From CAVUCH01 sp963739995 (GTDB lineage: Bacteria; Acidobacteriota; Vicinamibacteria; Vicinamibacterales; JAENWD01), in NCBI GenBank assembly GCA_963739995.1, contig CAVUCH010000015.1:62001-126000 (forward strand): 64,000 nucleotides of DNA, given 5' to 3'. This document shows positions 16,398 through 25,563 of this stretch, piece by piece (the stretch's first letter is position 1; every line of letters begins with the position of its first letter). Made by a program: the position numbers and the translations under genes. Under the pieces are notes generated by a model. The model saw only the letters and a list, made by a program, of their open reading frames with translations, was not told where the DNA came from and did not search any database.

Positions 16398-17363
16398 TCA
16401 GGAAGGTTCGTCCAGTTCCAGCAGCGCCGCCGCCAGCAGCGGGATCATGAGTTCGTGGTGCCCCACCAGCGAGTAGCCGCGCCCGCTCTCTTTCGTTGGC
16501 CGCGACACCACGTTCGTCTGCGCCCGGTAGAGGCGCACGAAATCCAGGTTCACCGTCGTCATCCTCGCGAGCGCGATGCCGCGGTTGCGAGCAAGTGCGA
16601 CGGCCTTCAGGAACACCTCCGGCAGAATCACGGCAGACCCGCAATTCAGGTACACGCCGCCGTCGAGCCGTGCCACGTGGGTCACGAATCGCCGGAAGTC
16701 GCGGAGGCTCCCCTCGCCGAGTGCGGCGCCGGACGCGTTCGGGTGCATGTGCGTGATGTCGGTGCCGAGCGCCACGTGCACGGTGAGAGGGATGCCCAGC
16801 CGTCCTGCCGCCGCAACGACGCTCAGGTGCGCGAACGGCGGAGCGGCGGCGTGCAGGTAGGTCGCCAGCGCCTCGCCGATTCCCGCGCCTGTTGCCACGC
16901 CAGCGTTGATCGCGGCGTTCAGCAGCGTGCCGGTCTCTTCGGCCATCCCGAACCGGCCCGGCCCCAGCGTCTCGTCGACATCCTCCGAGGTGGCACCACT
17001 CAACGCAATCTCGAAGTCATGGATGATGCCCGCACCGTTGGTGGCAAGCGCCGTCACGTACCCACGCGCCATCAGATCGACTAACACGGGCCCGAGACCG
17101 GTCTTGATCACGTGTGCGCCGAAGCCCCACAGGACACCCGCGCCGGTGCGCCGCGCAAACGCAATCCGCTGTACGACGACCCGGAAGTCGGCCGCCGCAA
17201 GCATCCCCGGTAGCGACGCGACGAGTCCCGCGACCCCGCTCCCTGGCGTGAACGGCCGGGCGAAGTCCTCCGCCCGCGCCTTGCTGGCTCTAGACGAGAG
17301 CGGGTAGGTGCGGATGTCCGAGAGGTCGAACTCTTCGTAGTCCGGATGCTTCCCGTCGGCCAT
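16398..17363 (-). CDS. Deoxyhypusine synthase-like protein of unknown substrate
   Basis: About 321 residues, with LWGFGAHVIKTGLGPVLVDL, ALATNGAGIIHDFEIALSGAT, the acidic stretch SEDVDETLGPGRFGMAEETG and VALGTDITHMHP. The NAD-type nucleotide-binding pattern with NGAGIIHDxE recalls the deoxyhypusine synthase fold (Rossmann-like, NAD and polyamine substrates). Bacteria lack eIF5A, so the substrate would differ, perhaps a polyamine. I am only moderately sure of the family. ATG 17363 (MADGKHPDYEEF) is preferred; an upstream ATG at 17420 overlaps the queA stop as TGATG and cannot be excluded. Confidence 0.6.
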   Translation of the reverse strand: MADGKHPDYEEFDLSDIRTYPLSSRASKARAEDFARPFTPGSGVAGLVASLPGMLAAADFRVVVQRIAFARRTGAGVLWGFGAHVIKTGLGPVLVDLMARGYVTALATNGAGIIHDFEIALSGATSEDVDETLGPGRFGMAEETGTLLNAAINAGVATGAGIGEALATYLHAAAPPFAHLSVVAAAGRLGIPLTVHVALGTDITHMHPNASGAALGEGSLRDFRRFVTHVARLDGGVYLNCGSAVILPEVFLKAVALARNRGIALARMTTVNLDFVRLYRAQTNVVSRPTKESGRGYSLVGHHELMIPLLAAALLELDEPS

Positions 17364-17419
17364 GCTGGGTGGAGGATACAGGAAGTGTGGTCGGTGGTGT
17401 GCCAGGCGGGCGCCCGGCA

Positions 17420-18466
17420 TCACACAAGCAGCATCGCGTCACCATAACTGTAGAACCGGTATTTCTCCATCACGGCCCGCCGGTACGCCTCGAGCACCAG
17501 CTCACGCCCACCGAAGGCGCAGACCAGCATGAGCAGCGACGACTGGGGCAGGTGAAAATTCGTGAGCAGCGCGCCAACGATGCGGAACCGGAAGCCGGGG
17601 TGGATGAACAGATCGGCGTATCCCGCGCCCGCGGGCACCCGGCCGGCATTGATGCTGGCGACCGCCTCCAGCGTACGCGTCGTGGTCGTGCCGACGGCCA
17701 CGATCCTCCGCTGCGTCTCGAGTGCAGCCGCAATGGCAGCAGCCGCGCTTTCGCTGATCTCGTAAGGCTCTGGATCGATCCGATGGGCCTCGACCTCCTC
17801 GGTCCGGATTGGCTGAAACGTTCCGTAGCCCACGTGCAGCGTGATGGCACTGCGCTCGATTGCGCGTGCAGCGAGCCGAGCGAACGTCGCCTCGCTGAGA
17901 TGCAGGCCGGCGGTCGGTGCGGCAACAGAGCCGCGGGTCCTCGCGTAGACGGTCTGGTACCGCTCGCGGTCCAGGGCGTCTGGCGCGCGTTTGATGTAGG
18001 GAGGGAGAGGCACCTCGCCGATCGCGTCGACAGCCGCTTCAACATCGCCCCCGTCCGGACGCCACAGGCGGAGCGTCCGCCGGCCGAAGGTACGCCGTTC
18101 AAGGATTTCGGCCTCGAGCACCACGCCGTTCCGCTCGAATCGCATGCCGCAGCCGGGGCGCAGCTTCTGACCGGGATGGACCAGCGCGTCCCAACGATCC
18201 TCGCCGAGGCGGCGGAGCAGCAGGCACTCCACCTGACCCCCGCTCGGTGTGCGACGCCCGTGCAGCCGCGCGGGAAACACGCGCGTGTCGTTCACCACCA
18301 CGAGGTCGCCGGGCGTGAGCAGGTCTGGCAGATCGCCCGCGTGCGCGCCCGTGATCGCACCGCTCGTCCGGTCGACGATCATCAGGCGGGACGACGAGCG
18401 CTGGGGTGCCGGGTATTGAGCGATGAGCTCGGGAGGGAGGTAAAAATCGAAATCCGCGACGCGCAC
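17420..18466 (-). CDS. queA: S-adenosylmethionine:tRNA ribosyltransferase-isomerase
   Basis: A 348-residue enzyme that transfers the ribosyl moiety of SAM to preQ1 in tRNA, making epoxyqueuosine. MRVADFDFYLPPELIAQYP, LVVNDTRVFPARLHG, WDALVHPGQKL and TVYARTRGSVAAPTAGLH are strongly diagnostic. VGYGTFQPI and FFTNFHLP-type segments (LLTNFHLPQSSLLMLVCAF) follow. Full length, with a standard N-terminus at 18466. It is transcribed toward the deoxyhypusine-synthase-like gene. Confidence 0.97.
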   Translation of the reverse strand: MRVADFDFYLPPELIAQYPAPQRSSSRLMIVDRTSGAITGAHAGDLPDLLTPGDLVVVNDTRVFPARLHGRRTPSGGQVECLLLRRLGEDRWDALVHPGQKLRPGCGMRFERNGVVLEAEILERRTFGRRTLRLWRPDGGDVEAAVDAIGEVPLPPYIKRAPDALDRERYQTVYARTRGSVAAPTAGLHLSEATFARLAARAIERSAITLHVGYGTFQPIRTEEVEAHRIDPEPYEISESAAAAIAAALETQRRIVAVGTTTTRTLEAVASINAGRVPAGAGYADLFIHPGFRFRIVGALLTNFHLPQSSLLMLVCAFGGRELVLEAYRRAVMEKYRFYSYGDAMLLV

Positions 18467-18494
18467 GCCCCGATCGTAGCGGATGGGCGCGCGC

Positions 18495-19148
18495 TCAGTG
18501 CACCTTCACCCTGGATATCGGGCGCAGCGCGTGCCAGTGGTCGGCGTTGAGCGTCCACAACACCTGATCGAGATAGTCGTCGTCCTGCCACAGCGATTGC
18601 CGGAGCACCGCTTCCTGTACCGCGCCCATCTTCCGGAGCGCACCATTGCCGCGGCCATTGCTCGTCGCCGAGCGTGCCTCCAGGCGCAGCACGCCCAGAG
18701 TGTCGAACACCCAGTCGATGACGAGCGGCGCCGCCGCGTAGAACAGCCCCTCGCCCCAGAACTCCGTTCCAAGTGCGAAGCCCCATTCGGCACTCTTGCG
18801 GTGCAGTTCTATGGCGCGAACCTGGAACACGCCAACGGGCGTGTCGTATCCCGCGGGTAGCACGCCGAAGCAGATCGCCTCGCCGGCAGCCCGACGACGG
18901 CGCGCACTCACGATGAACGCCTCGAACCCCTCAACGGTGTCGGGTGGCGGCGAGATGAACCGCGCAACTTCCGATGTCGAGACCGCCGAGAGCAGCGCCG
19001 CCGCATCCGCCCGTCGCACTTCCCGGACGGTCACGCTGGCGCCTTGCAGTACCGGAGGCACGTCCTGCCAGCAATCCAGGGCCAGCCCTGAAGCGGCCGA
19101 GAACACCCCGGTGTCGTCGAGATCCGTGGCCTGATTTCTGTTGATCAC
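18495..19148 (-). CDS. GNAT acetyltransferase (RimJ/RimL type), downstream of the subtilase
   Basis: About 217 residues. The GNAT core has the acetyl-CoA motif region GFALGTEFWGEGLFYAAAPL, LGVLRLEARSATSNGRGNGAL and the end RKMGAVQEAVLRQS, typical of RimJ/RimL-like N-acetyltransferases. It is a clear paralog of the GNAT at 21226-21891 (shared SPPPDTV/SPPPTTV, LRLEARSATSNGR/HRLEARAALANGR, KMGAVQEAVLRQS/KLGAVQEGVLRQS). The GTG start at 19148 overlaps the subtilase stop as GTGA. The acceptor is unknown. The coupling suggests a function shared with the subtilase. Confidence 0.85.
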   Translation of the reverse strand: MINRNQATDLDDTGVFSAASGLALDCWQDVPPVLQGASVTVREVRRADAAALLSAVSTSEVARFISPPPDTVEGFEAFIVSARRRRAAGEAICFGVLPAGYDTPVGVFQVRAIELHRKSAEWGFALGTEFWGEGLFYAAAPLVIDWVFDTLGVLRLEARSATSNGRGNGALRKMGAVQEAVLRQSLWQDDDYLDQVLWTLNADHWHALRPISRVKVH

Positions 19149-21215
19149 GATGCAACCACGGCGCTGATGCCGAGCCCCGCGCCCGTATCTTCCGGGCAGA
19201 AGCCGCTGCTGGAGCCCCAGACGATGTTGGAACCCCAGACGATGTTCGAGCCCCACACGATGTTGCGTCTGGCGCTCCCCCAGACGATGTTGGAACCCCA
19301 GACGATGTTGGAACCCCACACGATGTTCGAGCCCCACACGATGTTGGCGGCGGATGTTGCCGTGTCGCAGTCTCGTCCCGCACAGGTGCTGCCCCAGACG
19401 ATGTTCCGGGCCGCGCTGCCCCAGACGATGTTGGACCCCCAGACGATGTTCGAGCCCCAGACAATGTTGGAGCCCCACACGATGTCCGCACCATCCCCCG
19501 AACCCCAGACGATGTTCCCGCCGGTTGTGCCCCACACCGCCTTGCGGTCGAGCGCGCTGCCCCAGACGATGTTGGCCGCGCACTGACCTTCACATGAACT
19601 GCCCCAGACGATGTTGAGCGTCGAGAGCCCGGCGACGTCCGCCAGGCTGGACCCCCAGACAATGTTCGAGCCCCACACGATGTTCCGGACCGCGCTGCCC
19701 CAGACGATGTTGGAGCCCCAGACGATGTTCGTGGCCCATGCATTCGCATCCGGCCGCAAGACACCGCCATCCACGACGTAGTTGCCCCAGATCAGGTGTC
19801 GCCCCCACGTCGCATCACCCGGGTAGGCGTCGCCCTCGCGCGCCGTGACGAAGAAGCGCGCGAGTTGCACGGCGCCCTGCACGTTGAGAAAGCCGGCGCC
19901 CTGTTCGAGGGGGCTCGTGTCGGGAGCAGTGCTCGCCGTGTACTGCAGGATGGCCTTGACCGCGTTCGGCGTGAGCGCCGGGTTGGCCTGCATCATCATC
20001 GCGACGGTCCCGGTGACCGCGGGTGCTGCCATGCTGGTGCCGGTGAGCGTGAGATAGGCCATCCCCGGCGCGGCGGGAGGTGCCTGGTACCAGGTCTTGC
20101 GGGCGCGCGAGGACCAGTGTGCTGTCGCGGGCAGCCAGCGAGACGATACGCGTGCCGGGAGCGACGAGGTCCGGCTTCGAGAGCAGGTCGACTGCCGTGG
20201 GTCCGCTCGAGCTGTAGCCGGCAACGACGTCGTCGGCGCAAGTGGCGGTGCCCATGTGGTTCGAAGCACCCACGGTGATGACCCACGGTGCATTGCCGGG
20301 CGCCGTCACACCTCCGTATTGCCGGTTGCCGTTCGCGTCGCGTCCGAGGTTGCCAGCCGCCGCGACCACGGTGATCCCGGCCTGCACGGCCCGCCATGTC
20401 GCCAGCGTGAAAGGATCCGTGAAGAATGACTCCGTAGCCGCAGCGCCCACCGAGAGGTTGATGACGCGGATGTTGTGTTTCTTACGGTTTGCGACGGCGA
20501 AGTCGATCGCCTGAATGGCGGTGCTGATCGTGCCGCGGCCGGAACCGTCGAGCACCTTGAGCGAAAGCAGCTTGGTGCCCGGCGCAACGCCGGCATACGC
20601 GCCGTCCGAATCGGTGCCGTCGCCCCCGATGATGCCCGCCACGTGCGTGCCGTGACCGAAGTCGTCATAGGGCATCGTGCGTCCGTTGACGAAATCGACG
20701 GAGCCGACGAGCCGCGGGCGCGAGTTATTGGCGCCGGCCAACCCGAGATCGCGGTGCGGGACGACGCCCGAGTCGATCAGCGCGACACCAACGCCGCTGC
20801 CGTCCCAGCGCCCGGAGGTTCTCGCCGCACGCGCTGCGGCCGCAGGGGCCGGCGCGGCCGTCACCGTCGAGTGCAGGGATACGAGCGGACGATCCAGGTG
20901 GACGCTGCGCACGCCAGGATCGGCGGTGAGCGCATCGAGTGCGCGGTCGGAGACCTCGGCAACCCGCGCGTTGAGCGATGCGAGATGTGCCCCGGCGCGA
21001 CCGCCGACCCGGCGGATGACGAGGGCGCCGTCGCTCGAGCCGTCGCGCAGGCGGATGATGACGCGAGTCTTCGCGTCGCCGCCGCGCGCTGCACGCGACT
21101 GCAGCGGCCGATCCAGTTTGGTGCGGTCCTGCGCGGCCGCCAGCGCGGTGGGCAGGACCGTGCAGTGGATGAGGAGCGCGGCTGCTGCAACGAGGAAACG
21201 AGGAGCACGAATCAT
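19145..21215 (-). CDS. Secreted S8 subtilase with C-terminal NIVWGS repeats, interrupted by a frameshift
   Basis: Starts at ATG 21215 with a signal peptide (FLVAAAALLIHCTVLPTALA), then a propeptide-like region and an S8 domain. The catalytic Asp is in VALIDSGVVPH, His in DFGHGTHVAGIIGG, the oxyanion Asn in VVAAAGNLGRDANG and Ser in LTGTSMAAPAVTG. The Asp, His and Asn parts are in one frame and the Ser part in another. The switch falls near 20095-20115 and needs one extra base removed or two added. The C-terminal third holds 19 (N/D)IVWGS copies plus a few Cys-containing spacers. It is either a real inactivation or an assembly error; the repeats remain an open frame, which favours the latter. 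Flanked by two GNAT genes. Confidence 0.85.
19205..19735 (-). repeat. 18-bp coding repeats for the NIVWGS hexapeptide
   Basis: Tandem and interspersed copies of an 18-base unit (plus strand approximately CCAGACGATGTTGGA) encode (N/D)IVWGS. Up to four copies run back to back, separated by short spacers such as AVR, AAR and Cys-containing loops. NIVWG repeats are known at the C-termini of some bacterial subtilases; their structure and role are not established here. Codon variation between copies is limited, suggesting recent slippage or recombination. Confidence 0.85.
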
Positions 21216-21225
21216 CGCATCCACC

Positions 21226-21891
21226 TCAGTGCACCAATAGGACGTCGGGCCGAGCGGCGAGCTGCCGCCAGTCTTCGTCGAGCAGCGACCAGAGCACCTG
21301 GTCGAGCCGTTGTCCATCGGCCGTTGTGAGGGATTGGCGCAGCACGCCTTCCTGCACGGCGCCAAGCTTGCGCATCGCCGCCTGGCTGCGGCCATTGGCC
21401 AGAGCGGCCCGCGCTTCGAGGCGGTGCACGCCCAGGCCGTCGAATGCAAATTCGAGCAGCAGGCGGGCGGCGTCGAGAAACAGCCCCGCGCCCCGGTACT
21501 CGGGGGCCATCGCCACACCCCACTCGGCCGTCCGGAACTCGGGCTCGAGCTGATGGAGCTGCAGCAGGCCTACCGGTGAGGAGTGCGCATGGGGCACCAG
21601 CGCGAATGCCAGGTACCGGCCGGCTTCGCGCTCGCGGTGGCTCCACTCGACGAACCGCGCGAATCGCTCCACCGTTGTTGGCGGCGGCGACATGAAGCGG
21701 GCCACGTCCGGCGCCGTCAGGATGGACACCAGCGGTGGCGCGTCGCCCTCCTGCAACTCGCGCAGCACGCATTGCTCACCGGTCAGCACCGGTACGGCAT
21801 CGCGCCAGGAACAGGGCGGGGCCGTAATCGGGGCCGGGTGTGTGATCCCACTCGAAAGGGAGGAAGGAAGCAGCTGTGTTCGTGTGTTCAT
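21226..21891 (-). CDS. GNAT acetyltransferase (RimJ/RimL type), upstream of the subtilase
   Basis: A 221-residue GNAT protein. AEWGVAMAPEYRGAGLFLDAAR carries the acetyl-CoA binding loop, followed by GLGVHRLEARAALANGRS and MRKLGAVQEGVLRQSL. The N-terminal region VARFMSPPPTTVERFARFV is shared with the paralog at 18495-19148. It is the first gene of a three-gene unit GNAT, subtilase, GNAT, with only ten bases to the subtilase start. The acceptor substrate is unknown; N-terminal or side-chain acetylation of a small molecule or protein are both possible. Confidence 0.85.
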   Translation of the reverse strand: MNTRTQLLPSSLSSGITHPAPITAPPCSWRDAVPVLTGEQCVLRELQEGDAPPLVSILTAPDVARFMSPPPTTVERFARFVEWSHREREAGRYLAFALVPHAHSSPVGLLQLHQLEPEFRTAEWGVAMAPEYRGAGLFLDAARLLLEFAFDGLGVHRLEARAALANGRSQAAMRKLGAVQEGVLRQSLTTADGQRLDQVLWSLLDEDWRQLAARPDVLLVH

Positions 21892-22355
21892 GGGAGCATC
21901 CGGAGGTTCATATCGGCATCTCGGACTCTGCTGTATAGAAGGGTTCAGGGCCTGACGGGGCCGAATCGCTGCGCGTCTTCTTCACGCGGCCAGACTGCGA
22001 GCGCCGCCCACCCGGCCCGGAGGTGGCATGGCGGACCGAACCTTGGGAGCGCTCCGTGAGCGGCTTTACGGCGGCGTGGTGAGGCGCGACCACCCGCCAC
22101 ACCCACACTCAGCAATCGGGCCGCCAGCAGACAAACACCCGTGGCTGACGGTGATAACTTCCACGTTGCTAAGGTTTTGCGGGAGCCTTGGTGGTGGCGG
22201 CCAGAGGACGAAGCCTTCCATCCTGGCAAAGACTGCAAGGACGATCGGAGCCGGCGTCGCTGAAGATGCCAGGCACGAGCGAACGACGCACGGGGCCGAC
22301 ACGGTCGCTCATGACAAAGCTGCCGTGGCGGAGAAGTTGCAACTGGCTCGTCCAG
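21892..22355. other. Divergent intergenic region, no gene recognised
   Basis: 464 bases between the divergent GNAT and thioredoxin-reductase-like genes. It is less GC-rich near 22150-22200 and should hold two promoters. I see no convincing coding frame, RNA gene or known riboswitch. An open frame running into the flavoprotein from 22188 lacks family resemblance upstream of MHDVIIVGGG. Confidence 0.5.
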
Positions 22356-23258
22356 ATGCATGACGTGATCATCGTCGGAGGCGGCCCGGCAGGATTGAGC
22401 GCCGCGCTGCTGCTGGGCCGGGCCCGACGCCGTACGGTCGTCTGCGACGCTGGGATGCCGCGCAACCGCACGTCGCACGCGCTGCACGGCTTCCTGTCGC
22501 GAGACGGCATCCCGCCGGCCGAACTGTTGCGCACAGGCCGCGACGAGATCCGCCGGTACGAAATCGAGTGGCGATCCGAACGCGTGACCTCCGTGTGGCG
22601 CCGCTCCGACGCGTTCGAAGTGCAGGTCGAGACCGGCGATCGACTGCAGGCCCGCAAGCTCCTGATCGCCACCGGGGTGGCCGATCGGTTGCCGGCAATC
22701 GAGGGGTTCGAGGCGTGCTACGGACGCAGCGTCCACCATTGTCCGTACTGCGATGGGTGGGAGTGGCGGGACGCGCCCCTCGCAGTGCTTGGCAGCGGCA
22801 AGGCCGGCGCGGCCCTCGCGCTTGCGCTGCTCACGTGGAGCGCCGACGTCCACCTGTTTACCAACGGGCCATCGCGGCTCCCGACGCCGGTGCGGCAGAA
22901 ACTGGGCGCGCAAGGCATCGCGGTCCACCACGGCCCGGTCGCCGCACTCCACCACGAGGACGGCAGGCTCAACGCCGTTCGGCTGCAGCACGGGGATGCC
23001 GTTCCGCGCAGCGCGCTGTTCTTCACGACCGGGCAATACCAGCGCGAGTCGTTCGCGTCGCAGCTCGGGTGCGAGTTCACGCGGAAGGGGACGGTCAGGA
23101 CCGATCGATACGGGCAGACCTGCGTACCGGGGGTCTTTGTCGTGGGAGACGCCTCGGTCGACGTACAGTTCGTGGTCGTGGCGGCCGCGGAGGGCGCGAA
23201 GGCCGCCGTCCTGATCAACAAGCAGTTCCAGTCCGAGGCCGGACAGGCGCTCGCCTGA
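22356..23258 (+). CDS. Thioredoxin reductase-like FAD/NAD(P)-dependent oxidoreductase
   Basis: A 300-residue flavoprotein. The FAD site is MHDVIIVGGGPAGLSAALLL, the NAD(P)H site is LAVLGSGKAGAALAL, and GVFVVGDASVDVQ is the C-terminal FAD motif. The redox-active pair sits in HHCPYCDGWE, matching the CxxC of thioredoxin reductases. The family reduces thioredoxin or small disulfides; related enzymes oxidise natural product dithiols, so the partner is uncertain. Start at ATG 22356 gives the canonical N-terminus. It is followed after 13 bases by the AI-2E family transporter gene. Confidence 0.88.
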   Translation: MHDVIIVGGGPAGLSAALLLGRARRRTVVCDAGMPRNRTSHALHGFLSRDGIPPAELLRTGRDEIRRYEIEWRSERVTSVWRRSDAFEVQVETGDRLQARKLLIATGVADRLPAIEGFEACYGRSVHHCPYCDGWEWRDAPLAVLGSGKAGAALALALLTWSADVHLFTNGPSRLPTPVRQKLGAQGIAVHHGPVAALHHEDGRLNAVRLQHGDAVPRSALFFTTGQYQRESFASQLGCEFTRKGTVRTDRYGQTCVPGVFVVGDASVDVQFVVVAAAEGAKAAVLINKQFQSEAGQALA

Positions 23259-23271
23259 CGCGAACGGAGCG

Positions 23272-24435
23272 ATGATGGGTGCCGAGACGACGCTGCTCGA
23301 GCCGCGGAAGGCAGACGACGAAGAGACGATCACCACGGCTCCGGCGCCCATGGGCGTCCGGAGCCTCAGCCTCACCGTCATCGCCATCGTCGCCGCCATT
23401 TTCGCGCTGCAGTACGGCAAGCAGTTCTTCATTCCGCTCGTGATCAGCGTGCTCGTCAGCTACGCGCTGGATCCGATCGTGTCGTGGTTTGCGAAGCGAC
23501 ACGTGCCGCGGGCACTCGCCGCGGCTCTCGTGCTGCTGACCGTAGTCGGCAGCGTGAGCGCGGCTGCCTACAGCTTGCGCGGGGAGGCCGCGACGATCGT
23601 GCAGCAACTGCCCGAGGCGGCGCAGCGCCTCCGCACTGCCCTCCGTAAAGACCTCCAGGCCAACGGGGGCGGTACGATTGAACAGGTGCAGAAGGCCGCG
23701 TCGGAGCTGTCGCGGGCGGCGAATGAGGTTGCCGCGTCGACGCCCCCGCCGAAGGGCGTGCAGCGCGTGCAGATCGAGGAGCCTGCGGTGAAGGTGAGCG
23801 ACTACCTGTGGTGGAGCTCCGCGGGGATCATGGCGTTTGCCGCCCAGACGGTATCGCTGCTCTTCCTCGTCTACTTCATGCTGATGTCGGGCGATCTGTT
23901 CAAGCGCAAGCTGGTCCAGGTGACCGGACCTACGCTGACCAAGAAGAAGATCACCGTGCAGATCCTGGACGAGATCTCGGGGCAGATCGAGCGCTTCCTC
24001 TTCGTGCAGGCATTCACGAGCGTTCTCGTCGCGCTCGCCAGCTGGATTGCGTTCCGCTGGGTGGGCCTCGAGCAGGCGGGCGTCTGGGCAATCTTGGCGG
24101 GCGTGTTCAACTCGATCCCCTACTTCGGCCCGGTCGTCGTCACCGGCGGCATCGCCATCGTGTCCTTCCTGCAGTTCGGGACGATCGGCATGGCAGTCTT
24201 CGTGGCAACCATCGCGCTGGCTATCACCAGCCTCGAAGGCTTTCTCCTCACGCCGTGGCTGACGAGCCGCGCGAGCAGCATGAATGCGGTTGCCATCTTC
24301 GTGGGCCTGCTGTTCTGGAGCTGGCTCTGGGGTGTGTGGGGCACACTGCTCGCGGTGCCGATGCTCATGGTGATCAAAGCGGTGTGCGATCGTATCGAGG
24401 ATCTGAAGTCGGTGGGAGAGCTGCTCGGTGATTGA
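23272..24435 (+). CDS. AI-2E family transporter (PerM/YdiK-like permease)
   Basis: A 387-residue inner-membrane protein. Family marks are the N-terminal helix pair (LTVIAIVAAIFAL, FFIPLVISVLVSYALDPIV), a large soluble insertion of coiled character around residues 110-175 and then a conserved membrane block. That block includes WWSSAGIMAFAAQTVSLLFL and WAILAGVFNSIPYFGPVVV. The motif FNSIPYFGP is diagnostic. Members export AI-2 or act in Na+/H+ antiport; the actual substrate is not predictable. GGAGCG precedes the start; ATG 23272 and ATG 23275 are adjacent alternatives. Confidence 0.92.
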   Translation: MMGAETTLLEPRKADDEETITTAPAPMGVRSLSLTVIAIVAAIFALQYGKQFFIPLVISVLVSYALDPIVSWFAKRHVPRALAAALVLLTVVGSVSAAAYSLRGEAATIVQQLPEAAQRLRTALRKDLQANGGGTIEQVQKAASELSRAANEVAASTPPPKGVQRVQIEEPAVKVSDYLWWSSAGIMAFAAQTVSLLFLVYFMLMSGDLFKRKLVQVTGPTLTKKKITVQILDEISGQIERFLFVQAFTSVLVALASWIAFRWVGLEQAGVWAILAGVFNSIPYFGPVVVTGGIAIVSFLQFGTIGMAVFVATIALAITSLEGFLLTPWLTSRASSMNAVAIFVGLLFWSWLWGVWGTLLAVPMLMVIKAVCDRIEDLKSVGELLGD

Positions 24436-24618
24436 ACACGCCTCACTCTCATCCGGTCGCCACGACCTCGATGGCAGGAAGGACATGGCGGCCGCGAACG
24501 GATCAGGGGTTTGTTCCTTCCGTACCTGAATTGCCTTCGAAGCTGAGGTTCTACCTGATTTGTCCTTTCCGCGAGGTCAGTTTGTCCTTCGCGGCCTCAG
24601 TGTCCTTGGTGTCCAGCC

Positions 24619-25551
24619 TCACAGGAACGTGCCGAGATTGAACCGCCCTCGCGCCTGCAGCAGGGGCTTCCAGAGATCGCCGATTTCCGCGAGGCGTGCC
24701 GGCATGGTGTCCATCCTGAAGTCGTCGATCGTCACACCCCCTTCGAGCTCCGTCCACGTGATCGGGGCCGACACCGGCGCACGCGGGCGGGGGCGCACGG
24801 AATAGATCGATGCGAGCGTGCGGCCCCACGCGTTCTGGTTGTAGTCCACGAGCACCCGCCCTTTCGGCCGCTTCGCAACCCGGTATTCCGCCGTGATGAG
24901 CGCCGGGTGCCGGGCAGCAAGCTCCAAGGCCAGCGCCTTCGCGAACCGCCACACCTCCTTCTGCACTGGTCCGCGCACGATCGGCACATACACGTGCAGC
25001 CCACGGGAGCCGGTGGTTTTCACGAGCACGGGCATGCGCAGCGCGCCGAGCGCGTCACGCACGACCAAGCCGGTTTCCCGCACGCGCTCGAAGGTTGCGC
25101 CCTCCCCCGGATCCAGGTCGAAGTGCAGGTAGTCCGGCCGGTCCACGTCATCACAGCGTGCGTACCACTGGTTCAGGTCGATGCACCCGAGGTTGATCAC
25201 CCAGAGCAGCGCGGCAACGTCCTGCACCAGGGGGAAGTCGATGATGCTGCCGGACCCGTGCGCGATCGCACAGGTCTCGATCCACTGCGGGCGCGGAGAT
25301 GGCGCGCGTTTCATGAAGAAGAACTCGCCATGAGCCCCGTGCGGATACCGCTTCATCACCATCGCGCGATCGCGGAGGTGCGGCAGCAGCGCGGCGGAGA
25401 CGTCTGCGTAGTACTGCAGCAGGTCGCCCTTGGTAATCGCGAGCTCGGGCCAGAACGGCTTCGAGAGGTTCGTCAGGCGCACGTCCTTGCCCGCGACCCG
25501 CACGAAGGCGTCAGGAGAATCGCGGGGTATGAGAAGGCGTGCCCGGGGCAT
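24619..25551 (-). CDS. LigD-type DNA polymerase domain protein (NHEJ polymerase, stand-alone)
   Basis: About 310 residues covering only the primase-polymerase (PolDom) module of LigD. LTNLSKPFWPELAITKGDLLQYY is the family start. HGEFFFMKRAPSPRPQWIET, the catalytic Asp pair in YLHFDLDPGEGATF, LVKTTGSRGLHVYVPI and VLVDYNQNAWGRTLAS follow. It would fill in or add (ribo)nucleotides at double-strand break ends. No ligase or nuclease domain is attached, and Ku is not in the window. Start at ATG 25551 is chosen because the longer frame translates the adjacent heptamer repeat. Confidence 0.9.
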   Translation of the reverse strand: MPRARLLIPRDSPDAFVRVAGKDVRLTNLSKPFWPELAITKGDLLQYYADVSAALLPHLRDRAMVMKRYPHGAHGEFFFMKRAPSPRPQWIETCAIAHGSGSIIDFPLVQDVAALLWVINLGCIDLNQWYARCDDVDRPDYLHFDLDPGEGATFERVRETGLVVRDALGALRMPVLVKTTGSRGLHVYVPIVRGPVQKEVWRFAKALALELAARHPALITAEYRVAKRPKGRVLVDYNQNAWGRTLASIYSVRPRPRAPVSAPITWTELEGGVTIDDFRMDTMPARLAEIGDLWKPLLQARGRFNLGTFL

Positions 25552-25563
25552 CACGCAGACCCA

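Noticed and set aside
19205..19735. CRISPR-like appearance of regular repeats
   Set aside because: Repeats are 18 bp, in-frame and encode NIVWGS inside a protease; no unique spacers of uniform length and no cas genes.
21892..22355. Riboswitch or small RNA upstream of the thioredoxin reductase-like gene
   Set aside because: I could not match any known conserved core by eye and saw no strong terminator hairpin.
24560..24635. AAGGACA-like motif repeated between convergent genes
   Set aside because: Only three irregularly spaced copies and no inverted arm; too weak to group with the heptamer elements.
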